Shown: one piece after another, positions 56,817 through 64,000 of the stretch
Layout: each line of letters starts with the position of its first letter
Numbering within the stretch: the stretch's first letter is position 1
NCBI RefSeq assembly: GCF_016734905.1
Contig: NZ_JAERPO010000001.1
Location: 248,001 to 312,000, forward strand
Source: Sphingopyxis jiangsuensis
Lineage (GTDB): Bacteria > Pseudomonadota > Alphaproteobacteria > Sphingomonadales > Sphingomonadaceae
Direction: 5' to 3'
Length of the DNA: 64,000 bases
Position numbers and translations under genes: made by a program
Notes under the pieces: model-generated
Databases searched by the model: none
What the model was told of the DNA's origin: nothing
The model's input: only the letters and a program-made list of their open reading frames with translations

Positions 56817-59207
56817 TCAGCCCCGCAGCCGGTCAATCGCCTGCGCCAGAGCGACGTAGAGCTTCCCGATGTCCGACGACAACAGGGTCACGCTGATAGC
56901 CGATCCGTCGCGGGCGCCGATCAGCATGCGGAGCATCGCTTCGAAATCGTGGACGAACTGGTTCACCGCCGCGTGGAAGCCGTCATCGTTCTGATAGGTG
57001 CGCAGGATTTCCTTCGCCTCGCCCGCTTCGATGAGCTTGACCGCTCGCCGCGCGAACACGCCGCGATCACCCTTGAGATAAGCGTCCCACGCTGCATCGC
57101 TGACTTCGCTCGACAGGATTTTCGTGATGTCGATCGCCGTCGATTTCAGCGCTTCGGTGAGCAAACCCGCTTGTTTGGCAAGCGTGTCGTGATCGGTTGC
57201 GGCGAGCGCCTGATCGGCTTCACGCGCGCGCTGTTCGACGCTTGCACTCGTATCGAGAATGGTCTGGAGCTGCTGCGTCAGGCGGTTCGCGGCGTCATCT
57301 GCTGCGTCGACCGCGCGGCGCGACGCTTCCTCGATGGCGCCGAGCTGATCCATGACCTGCGTCTTGAACGAAGCGTCGATGGCATCGGTCGCCGAAGCTT
57401 GCAGCCTGTCCTGAGCTTCGGAGAGCAGCTTCTCGATTGTTCTGCGTGCATCGTTCGCAGCGGATTCGGCAGTCGTGCGAACCTGCTCCAGCGTCGCAAT
57501 CATCTGGGCGCCGCCTTCGTTTGCAAAGGCGTCGGCGCCGCTCTGCAATTTTTCCAGGGCCGCCTCGGCATCGGCAAGCGCAGATGCCATGCTGCTTGCA
57601 AGCTTTTCCTGTTTTTCCGCCTGCCCGGTCATTTGCGATTCCGTGGCTGCTAGCGCCGATTTGACGGCATTGACGTGTGACAGCGTCGACTGCGCCACCA
57701 TTTCCGATTCCTCGAGCATCGGCTTCATCTGCGCGAGCGTCGATTGGGTCGTGCGCCCGTGCCCTGCCATGCGGTCGAGCGCGCGCGGAAGCGATTCGTC
57801 GAGTTCGCGCGTCACAGCATCGAGCGCAAGCAGCAGCGATTCGGCGTGCGTTATCAACTCGTGCGCCGACGCATTGCCACCCTGGACCTGCTCCATAAAT
57901 GCCGCGAGCTGCCCCTTGGTGTCGTCGATGGAGCGACCAATAACACCGGTGCTCGCCATCACACTGGCGTTCAACTTCTCAAGATCCTCTTCGACCCGAC
58001 CAGCATGTTCGGCCATGCGTTGCGCCAGCGCCTCGCCGGCGTCGCCATGCGCGGTAATCTGAGCGCCAATTGCCTCGCCCGCTTCGCGCGCGGTTTCCAA
58101 GCGCTCGCCGAGGTGGTCGGACGCCGACTGCACACCCTCGCGGAGCTGTTGCAGGATGTCGGCGATCTGCGTCTCCATCGACGCGGCTGTCGTCGCGACA
58201 TAGTCGCGGGCGGCGGCCGACGATTCGTTCAACCGTGCGACCGCGGCCTCGTGCGCGGAGGTCATATCCTTCGAAGCGGCGGTCAGGCTGGCGCATGTAT
58301 CCAGCGACTCGCTCTTCAGGGTCGCGATCGTCTCGCGCAAGGCTGTCGCCGAGCTTTCGCTCGTCTGTGCTGAATGACCCGCGGCTTCGGAGAGCGCGGC
58401 AAGTTGCGCCTCGAGCGCCGCACCCTGCTGATGCGCGGCGAGTCCCGCCTCGCGGAAGTTTGTCGCGAGCCGCTGCACCACCGAGTCGATCTTCGGAAGG
58501 CCAGCAAGCAGGCCGTCCATCCGCTGCGTCGCCATATCCCCCGCGCTCGACAGTTGGTCATAGGCGTTCGCAATGACCGAGGCGTTGGTAACGAGCTTGT
58601 CGCCGCTTTCGTTCATCCGGGCAATCGTTCCGGCACCAAGTTCTTCGACGCTGCGCGCCTGTTCGGCCAGTTGGGCGCGGGCTTCGGCAAGATTGCGACC
58701 GAGCGCCGCCATCGACGAGTTGAGCGCGACATTTTCCGCCCGAAGCTGCGCTGCGACACGTGCAAAACGCGCCTGCTCGGACTTGCCCGATCGCAGGATA
58801 GCCATCCAGAGAAGAAGCACGAGTGCAAGCGGCATGGCGATTGTCGCAACGAGAGGCGGCCATTCGCCGAGCGTCGGCGCACGCGCGAAACCTTCGGTCG
58901 CCACATAGACGGCAAAGCCCGTCCACGCTGCGGCAGCAAGCAGCAATAGCGCGGGAATGATTCGTGCGATTCCGCCGGGGGTATCGTTCTCGACGTCCTC
59001 CCCGTCGGTCGTTTCGAGCGCAGTCATATCGAGCCAGTCGCGTTCGGCGCCGTCCTCGGCGACGGGTTCGGGGAGCGTTTCGGGCATAGGGCTTCCGGCT
59101 GCAGGCAGGGCTTCGGCCGTGGCCGCTTGCTCGACCGCGTCACCGCTGGTTTCCGACTTTGTCGCGGTTTCCCGCCACAATCCGACGATCTTCTTTTCCC
59201 CCGTCAT
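56817..59207 (-). CDS. Large two-TM coiled-coil protein, TipN-like layout
   Basis: 796 residues: about 80 acidic/polar residues, two membrane spans (about 82-103 and 118-138), then over 550 residues of alpha-helical, Ala/Glu/Gln-rich coiled coil, and a distinct C-terminal domain (about 705-796) with FARRAVKLIEAGEAKEIL, HDFEAMLRMLIGARDGS and LLSSDIGKLYVALAQAIDRL. Caulobacter TipN, a polarity/birth-scar marker, has the same order of two N-terminal spans and long coiled coil. Homology is not proven. Divergent from an Hpt-like gene 68 bases away. Confidence 0.75.
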   Translation of the reverse strand: MTGEKKIVGLWRETATKSETSGDAVEQAATAEALPAAGSPMPETLPEPVAEDGAERDWLDMTALETTDGEDVENDTPGGIARIIPALLLLAAAAWTGFAVYVATEGFARAPTLGEWPPLVATIAMPLALVLLLWMAILRSGKSEQARFARVAAQLRAENVALNSSMAALGRNLAEARAQLAEQARSVEELGAGTIARMNESGDKLVTNASVIANAYDQLSSAGDMATQRMDGLLAGLPKIDSVVQRLATNFREAGLAAHQQGAALEAQLAALSEAAGHSAQTSESSATALRETIATLKSESLDTCASLTAASKDMTSAHEAAVARLNESSAAARDYVATTAASMETQIADILQQLREGVQSASDHLGERLETAREAGEAIGAQITAHGDAGEALAQRMAEHAGRVEEDLEKLNASVMASTGVIGRSIDDTKGQLAAFMEQVQGGNASAHELITHAESLLLALDAVTRELDESLPRALDRMAGHGRTTQSTLAQMKPMLEESEMVAQSTLSHVNAVKSALAATESQMTGQAEKQEKLASSMASALADAEAALEKLQSGADAFANEGGAQMIATLEQVRTTAESAANDARRTIEKLLSEAQDRLQASATDAIDASFKTQVMDQLGAIEEASRRAVDAADDAANRLTQQLQTILDTSASVEQRAREADQALAATDHDTLAKQAGLLTEALKSTAIDITKILSSEVSDAAWDAYLKGDRGVFARRAVKLIEAGEAKEILRTYQNDDGFHAAVNQFVHDFEAMLRMLIGARDGSAISVTLLSSDIGKLYVALAQAIDRLRG

Positions 59208-59275
59208 CCTGCCATATTAGCATCAAATGGCTCTCATGAAACGGAAACTTAACTCGGGACGGTCAATACTGCGGA

Positions 59276-59572
59276 ATGTCGTTCGATAGTGGCCCACTCG
59301 ATCGTTATCTGAGCGCCGCGGTGGGCGATGACCCCGCAATGTCGCGCGACCTGCGCGTCGCCTTTATCGAAAGTGCACGCGAGCTCGCCGACCTGATGCG
59401 AAGGGCGCGGTGCGATGCCAACTGGCTTGTCGCCGCCGAACGCCTGAAAAGCCTGTCGGCCACCTTTGGTATCATTCCCCTGATCCAACTAGCCGAAGAG
59501 GCGATGTCCGGCGTACCGGGCGACCCCGTAGTGTTGCGGGAGATCAATGCCTTGGTCGAGTCGATCGACTGA
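59276..59572 (+). CDS. Hpt-like small protein lacking the phospho-histidine
   Basis: 98 residues, all helical in character. Its second half resembles a histidine-phosphotransfer domain: LVAAERLKSLSATFGIIPL lines up with the AHxLKGxAxxxG helix, followed by LIQLAEEAMSGVPGD. At the position of the phosphorylated histidine there is glutamate (E55). It may be a non-phosphorylatable scaffold or a diverged fold. Starts at ATG 59276, divergent from the coiled-coil gene. Confidence 0.62.
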   Translation: MSFDSGPLDRYLSAAVGDDPAMSRDLRVAFIESARELADLMRRARCDANWLVAAERLKSLSATFGIIPLIQLAEEAMSGVPGDPVVLREINALVESID

Positions 59573-59751
59573 CCCACCCTGCCGGTCGCGCGCGTTCGCG
59601 CGGGTTCAATCGCCGTTCAGCCGCCGCCCTCTAAAGCAAAACCAACGCCCATTGACTTGCCTTCGCAACGCTTGGGGTTTAGCCGCGTTGACGAAGCGCT
59701 GCCGGGCCCCCGTGCGACCGGGCGGGCTGCAGATTCAGAGGAGAGATTTCA

Positions 59752-61041
59752 ATGTTCAACCGATTCCGCTCGATGCCCGCAACGGCTATGGTCGCCGTGC
59801 TCGGCTGCGCGCTGATGACGACCGCGACGCCGGCCGCTGCCCGTGAAAAACCGAAGAAAGAAGAAGCCGGGAAGGGCACGACTATTGCGGTCAGCAAGGG
59901 ATTCGCCCCGGCCGCCAAGAAAATGGGCACGGCCGTCGGAGACAAGGATGCCGCAGCACTGCAAGCGGCAATTGGTGAAGGCGAAACGTCGGCTTCGACG
60001 AACGAGGATCGCTATTGGCTCGCCTTCTACAAACTTCAGTTGGGCATTTTGAACAAGGACCAGGCGCTCCAGGCGCAGGGCCTGGACACGATGCTCGATT
60101 CCGGTCTGACGCCGGCCGAGCAGGCGGGGATCTACAACTTCTTTTCGGGCCGTTTTGCCTATAGCGCAAAGGATTACGCCAAGGCGATCCAGCGTCTGGA
60201 GGCTGCAAAGGCTGCGGGCTCGACGGAAAGCGGCCTGAACGTCATTTTGATGGACAGCTATCTCAACGCCGGACAAGTCGATCAGGGCTGGACGATAGCC
60301 AAGGCCGAAATCGAGGCGCATCGCGCGGCGGGACATGTTCCGCCGGAAGATCTGTATGTGCGACCGGCGCAGGCATTTCAGAAGGCCAACCGCACCGAAG
60401 ATTTGCTCGATGCGCTGACGATGCGCGTTCAGGACCATCCGAACCCGGCGATATGGCGCAACACGCTCTACATTCTGCTGCAACAGGCGGGCGGAAACAA
60501 GGACATGAACCTCGACATCCTCCGTCTGATGCGCGCGGCGGGCGCAATGACCGAGCGCCCCGAGTATAGCGAATATGCGTCGCTGGCGACCGAAGCCGGC
60601 TTCCCGGGCGAGGTCGTTGCCGTGGTGCGTTCCGGACAGTCGGCGGGCGTGATTCCGCGGAACGACCAGTTCTTTGGAAATATCCTGGAATCGCAGGGGC
60701 CACGCGCGCAATCCGATGCTGCGGCGCTCGCCGCTGACGCGACGAAACCGGCAACGCTCGCCAATCCCAAAACGGCGCGTGCCACGGCCGACGCGCTGGT
60801 GGGGAACGGTGACTATGCAAAGGCGATCCCGCTTTACGAAGCTGCCCTGAACGCGGGCGCCGATCCGCTGACGCAGTATCGCCTTGGCGTCGCTCAGGCT
60901 CTCGCGGGACGGAGCGATGCGGCGGTTGCCACGCTGAGCAAAGTGCAGGGCAATCGCGCCCGGTTGGCGCAACTGTGGTCGATCCATGCCAAGACCAAGG
61001 CAGCCACTTCGGTCGCAGCCGCGCCCGCGACGGGCAGCTGA
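59752..61041 (+). CDS. Exported TPR/SEL1-like repeat protein
   Basis: 429 residues. Signal peptide ending in TPAAAR, then helical repeats with TPR-like spacing (GIYNFFSGRFAYSAKDYAKA, DSYLNAGQVDQGW, DALVGNGDYAKAIPLYEAAL). No catalytic motif. Ribosome site GAGGAGAG before ATG 59752. Probably periplasmic; partner unknown. Followed by a strong bidirectional terminator. Confidence 0.8.
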   Translation: MFNRFRSMPATAMVAVLGCALMTTATPAAAREKPKKEEAGKGTTIAVSKGFAPAAKKMGTAVGDKDAAALQAAIGEGETSASTNEDRYWLAFYKLQLGILNKDQALQAQGLDTMLDSGLTPAEQAGIYNFFSGRFAYSAKDYAKAIQRLEAAKAAGSTESGLNVILMDSYLNAGQVDQGWTIAKAEIEAHRAAGHVPPEDLYVRPAQAFQKANRTEDLLDALTMRVQDHPNPAIWRNTLYILLQQAGGNKDMNLDILRLMRAAGAMTERPEYSEYASLATEAGFPGEVVAVVRSGQSAGVIPRNDQFFGNILESQGPRAQSDAAALAADATKPATLANPKTARATADALVGNGDYAKAIPLYEAALNAGADPLTQYRLGVAQALAGRSDAAVATLSKVQGNRARLAQLWSIHAKTKAATSVAAAPATGS

Positions 61042-61057
61042 TTGGCGCAGAAGGCAA

Positions 61058-61097
61058 GAAAAACGGCGCCGTCCCGGAACAGGGGCGGCGCCGTTTT
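61058..61097. terminator. Bidirectional terminator between the TPR-like gene and lrp
   Basis: A 12-bp perfect stem (61060-61071 and 61086-61097, AAAACGGCGCCG / CGGCGCCGTTTT) with a self-pairing loop. It gives TTTT on the plus side and TTTTTCTTG on the minus side, serving both convergent genes. Confidence 0.87.
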
Positions 61098-61115
61098 CGC
61101 TAGTTCGCCACGGCG

Positions 61116-61592
61116 TTAACCTTCTACGGGAATTCCCGCCAGCTGCTTTGCGGTCCGGATGGTTAGCGATGTCTTGACGCTTGTAACGTTCGGAGCCGAG
61201 GTGAGCTGGGCGGTCAGGAATGACTGGAAGCTCTGCAAATCGCGCGCGACGACCTTGAGCAAAAAGTCGATTTCGCCGTTCAGCATGTAACATTCGCGGA
61301 CCTCGGGCAGCTGCCCGACATAATCTTCGAACGCCTTCAGGTCGGATTCGGCCTGACTGCGCAGGCTGACCATCGCAAAGACGGTGATTCCATAGCCGAG
61401 TTTCGCTGCGTCGAGGTCGGCGTGGTACGACCGAATGACACCCGATTCTTCCAGCGCGCGGACGCGTCGCAGGCAGGGTGGGGCCGTCAAACCGACCATT
61501 TGTGCCAGTTCGACATTGGTCATTCGGCCATTTTTCTGCAGTTCGCTCAATATCTGCAGGTCGATCTGATCAAATTTCTGGCTTGCCATCAT
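61116..61592 (-). CDS. Lrp/AsnC-family transcriptional regulator
   Basis: 158 residues. N-terminal helix-turn-helix (LQILSELQKNGRMTNVELA, then LRRVRALEESGVIRSY) and a C-terminal RAM ligand domain (FAMVSLRSQAE, PEVRECYMLNGEIDFLLKVV). Such proteins sense amino acids; the regulon is unknown. ATG at 61592 is followed by a second ATG. A palindrome ATTGTCCCACAAT lies about 57 bases upstream. Confidence 0.9.
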   Translation of the reverse strand: MMASQKFDQIDLQILSELQKNGRMTNVELAQMVGLTAPPCLRRVRALEESGVIRSYHADLDAAKLGYGITVFAMVSLRSQAESDLKAFEDYVGQLPEVRECYMLNGEIDFLLKVVARDLQSFQSFLTAQLTSAPNVTSVKTSLTIRTAKQLAGIPVEG

Positions 61593-61648
61593 TGAAACAT
61601 CCGCTTTCCAAATCTGCGGTGACCATAATAATATTTCAGCTGATTGCA

Positions 61649-61661
61649 ATTGTCCCACAAT
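61649..61661. promoter_or_regulatory. Possible operator palindrome upstream of the Lrp gene
   Basis: Perfect inverted repeat ATTGT-CCC-ACAAT in the AT-rich divergent region between the Lrp/AsnC gene and the GTG-started kinase gene. Position suits autoregulation by an Lrp-type protein. No binding evidence; could be chance. Confidence 0.3.
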
Positions 61662-61757
61662 GTGACGTGACAAGTTAAGGCACTTTCATGACAGCGGGAT
61701 TCACGCTAGCCGGTAATCGACTGCTAACCAATATGACGGGTTTGGAGCCGACCTCTC

Positions 61758-63416
61758 GTGACTGCTGACTCGATGATTGCAACGATCTTGCGCCAGACGC
61801 CTGAGGACGAGCGCGCCGGGATCGCGGCGTGGCGGCAACTCACCGATATTCTGGCACAGCGCGGCAATCAACTGTCGGACCAAGATATTCATCGCAGCCT
61901 TCGCGCGCTTGCCGTGCTGCGGGCAAAGGTGCCCGAACGGGTGCGGCGCGATTGTGCGGAAGCGGTGGCGCAGCGGGGCCGCTTTGCGCCGCTCGTTGCT
62001 TTCTACGCCAACGACGTCCCGGCCGTTTCGGCAACGATGCTCCGTCATGCGAAGCTGGCGGAGGCCGACTGGCTGGCATTACTTCCTTCGACAGGGCCGA
62101 TGGCCCGGTCGGTATTGGCCGGGCGCAAGGACCTTCCGGAAGGCGTGCGCCGTGCGCTCGTCGCGCTCGGGGCCGCTTCGGTGGCGTTGCCGCAACCGGT
62201 GGCTGCACCGGAGGTCGTTCCGGTGTTGGCCGGTGCGGCGGCGCCAGCGCCCGATACTGGCCATAGCCAGATCAGCGAACTGGTACGGCGGATCGACAAG
62301 TTTCAGGCATCGCGAGCCCAGCCCAGCGCGGCACAGGATTTGCGTTCGGCCTTTGTTTTCGAGACCGGCCCCGATGGCATCATTTGCTGGGTCGATGGCA
62401 TCACGCGCGGCGCGGCGATCGGCCTGTCGATTGCGGAGGCCGCTTATGGCGGCGAGCCGGGCGTCGATGGGGTCGCAGCGGGCGCCTTTCGGCAGCGTGC
62501 GGAGATGGTGAACGCCCGCATGATTCTCGAAGGGATGCCTGCCGATTCAGGCGAATGGCGTTTTTCGGCTCTGCCCTGGTTCGATCCGGCCACCGGGCAA
62601 TTTTGCGGATACCGCGGCAATGCGCGGCGCCCCTATCGCAACGAGACGCCTTATGGACGCGGTGCCGCCGACGAGGCGGGCGATTCGATCCGCCAGCTGA
62701 TCCACGAGCTGCGCAGCCCGCTCAACGCCATTTCAGGATTTGCGCAGATTATCGCAGGGCAGATGTTCGGACCGGTCAACCAGTCCTATCGAGCAATGGC
62801 CGAATCGATCATAAGCGATGCGGCGGCAGTCCAGGCCATCATCGACGATTTGCAGACCGCGGCACAGTCCGGCGGTCCTGGCGACAATACAACGCCCGGC
62901 GAGATCGTCGACATCGATGCGCTGCTCCGTCACGTCGAAGCCGATCTGGAACCCCTGTTGTCCGATAGCCGCGTCGATCTCAACGTCTCGCGGGTCGGCG
63001 GTCCATTCCGTGTCCGTGCTGACGATGCCGGCGCGCGCCGCATGATCGGGCGCCTGTTGACCGCGCTCGTCGATGTGTCGCAAGCGGGATCGATGGTAGT
63101 CGGTCAGCTCGTTTGCGAGCCGCTTCCGGACGATATGCTGCAATTGCGCGTCGTGCGGCCTTCGACGATCCGTTTCGCAACGGCATCCGATCTTCTCGAT
63201 CCGGGTTTCAGCCCCGAAGGGGAGGCGCCGGGCGCCGCTATCCTAAGCCTCGGATTCTCGCTGCGGCTTGTCGACAGTCTCGCGCGTGGGGTCGGAGGAC
63301 GGCTCGATATCGAGCATAACGCCTTGACCTTGTTTCTGCCCTCGGCCAACGCAGAAGGCGAAGCGGGACTGGATCTCCAGCGCGGCGAAGAGAGCCGGGT
63401 GCCGGAAAAGGGGTAG
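61758..63416 (+). CDS. Histidine kinase-like protein with degenerate ATPase domain
   Basis: 552 residues, no membrane span. Residues 1-130 are helical (HEAT-like), then a PAS-like middle (FVFETGPDGIICWVDGITRG), then a HisKA H-box IHELRSPLNAISGF with His near residue 315. The following HATPase_c region lacks an Asn N-box (RMIGRLLTALVDVSQAG) and a D-x-G-x-G loop, although a final GFSLRLVDSLARGVGGRLDI resembles the G2 part. It may be a pseudokinase. GTG start; next gene begins three bases after the stop. Confidence 0.75.
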   Translation: MTADSMIATILRQTPEDERAGIAAWRQLTDILAQRGNQLSDQDIHRSLRALAVLRAKVPERVRRDCAEAVAQRGRFAPLVAFYANDVPAVSATMLRHAKLAEADWLALLPSTGPMARSVLAGRKDLPEGVRRALVALGAASVALPQPVAAPEVVPVLAGAAAPAPDTGHSQISELVRRIDKFQASRAQPSAAQDLRSAFVFETGPDGIICWVDGITRGAAIGLSIAEAAYGGEPGVDGVAAGAFRQRAEMVNARMILEGMPADSGEWRFSALPWFDPATGQFCGYRGNARRPYRNETPYGRGAADEAGDSIRQLIHELRSPLNAISGFAQIIAGQMFGPVNQSYRAMAESIISDAAAVQAIIDDLQTAAQSGGPGDNTTPGEIVDIDALLRHVEADLEPLLSDSRVDLNVSRVGGPFRVRADDAGARRMIGRLLTALVDVSQAGSMVVGQLVCEPLPDDMLQLRVVRPSTIRFATASDLLDPGFSPEGEAPGAAILSLGFSLRLVDSLARGVGGRLDIEHNALTLFLPSANAEGEAGLDLQRGEESRVPEKG

Positions 63417-63419
63417 GCG

Positions 63420-64000
63420 TGCAGCAAGCCGGCGATCTGAGCGCAATTCCGCCCGCTACCGACCTCATCCGTCTGCAAGCGGACGAGAAGCCGCTATTCT
63501 GGGTCACCATCGACACCGAAGAGGATTTCGACTGGGCCGCGCCGTTCTCGCGGACCGGTTTCCGTCTGGATTCGGTGCCCGCACTTGCGGAATGTCAGCG
63601 CTTCTTCGGGGCAGCGGGTGTCAGGCCGATCTATCTTGTCGATTGGCCCATCGTGCAGGACCAGCGGGCGGTCGATATTCTGGGGCCGGCGCAGCAGACC
63701 GGCGCTTGCGACATCGGGGCGCAATTGCACCCTTGGGTCAATCCGCCGCACGACGAAGAGGTCAATGCGCATAACAGCTATACGGGAAATCTGCCGTTGG
63801 CGCTCCAACGTGCCAAGCTGACGGCACTCCGCGATGCGATTGCCGGTCGCTTTTCGGTGGCGCCCACCGTGTACCGCGCCGGACGTTATGGCCTCGGCGC
63901 GCAGACTGCCCGATTGCTTGCCGAACTGGGCTTTCGGTGCGACACGTCCGTCCGGTCGGGCTTCGATTATCGCAGCGGCCACGGGCCGGACTATCGCCAG
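63420..64000 (+). CDS. Polysaccharide deacetylase family protein, N-terminal part (runs off window)
   Basis: 193 codons are visible and no stop is reached. GTG start in the ATG-less gap after the kinase-like gene. WVTIDTEEDFDW carries the catalytic/metal aspartates of the NodB-type family, followed by AQLHPWVNPP (metal His) and TVYRAGRYG. These enzymes remove acetyl groups from cell-wall or exopolysaccharides. Coupling to the upstream regulator suggests shared control. The remainder lies beyond the window. Confidence 0.82.

Overview
The window is a GC-rich stretch of alphaproteobacterial chromosome, most likely from a sphingomonad (Sphingopyxis-like). Three things point that way: the argD-argF-hslO run; the zapA / 6S RNA / 5-formyl-THF cyclo-ligase block; and a 14-subunit nuo operon that continues into birA, coaX and RNase J. 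No plasmid, phage or CRISPR signature was seen. The content is mostly housekeeping, decorated with short palindromic repeats and one MITE-like element.

Layout. 1-3.7 kb: the end of a flavin oxidoreductase gene, then overlapping argD, argF and hslO. 3.8-6.0 kb: a small exported protein, a 266-bp element with perfect 32-bp terminal inverted repeats, and queC-queE (queuosine precursor). 6.0-10.2 kb: lipB with a lipoprotein, two paralogous membrane proteins, hemF-trmL. 10.4-13.7 kb: the cytochrome bc1 operon petABC, then apt. 13.9-21.1 kb: mixed single genes (DUF1134, TonB, hydrolase, dienoyl-CoA reductase-like SDR, cpdR, N-formylglutamate amidohydrolase, RadC-like JAB protein, thyA) with tRNA-Ser(GCT), tRNA-Val(GAC) and tRNA-Pro(CGG). 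21.2-24.8 kb: branched-chain 2-oxoacid dehydrogenase E1a-E1b-E2. 24.8-28.5 kb: a gene-free gap, an AI-2E family permease, tRNA-Asp(GTC), then on the minus strand a ZauP-like coiled coil, zapA, 6S RNA, 5-FTHF cyclo-ligase and DUF2842. 28.7-34.0 kb: central carbon genes tkt-gap-pgk-fba. 34.0-37.9 kb: thiE, efp, a cupin, an inositol monophosphatase-like gene, and a YbjN gene with a decayed partial copy beside it. 38.1-56.8 kb: nuoA-N, birA, coaX, rnj and DUF1467, all on one strand and nearly all joined by stop/start overlaps. 56.8-64 kb: a 796-residue two-TM coiled-coil protein resembling TipN in layout, a divergent Hpt-like protein lacking the phospho-histidine, a TPR-like exported protein, an Lrp/AsnC regulator, a degenerate histidine kinase, and a truncated polysaccharide deacetylase gene.

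The most unusual feature is the architecture of the nuo operon. Its genes are chained by ATGA/GTGA overlaps. Three junctions (nuoE/F, nuoG/H, nuoJ/K) carry palindromic repeat elements. In every case the repeat reads through as a 32-40 codon frame that starts in the stop codon of the upstream gene and ends in the start codon of the downstream gene, so coupling is kept across the insertion. Two further small genes (59 and 92 codons) sit in the same chain between nuoD/E and nuoF/G. In nuoJ/K the insert is flanked by an 8-bp direct repeat made from the old stop/start junction. Start codons were chosen by hand from Shine-Dalgarno spacing, overlaps and family N-termini; no database search was possible.
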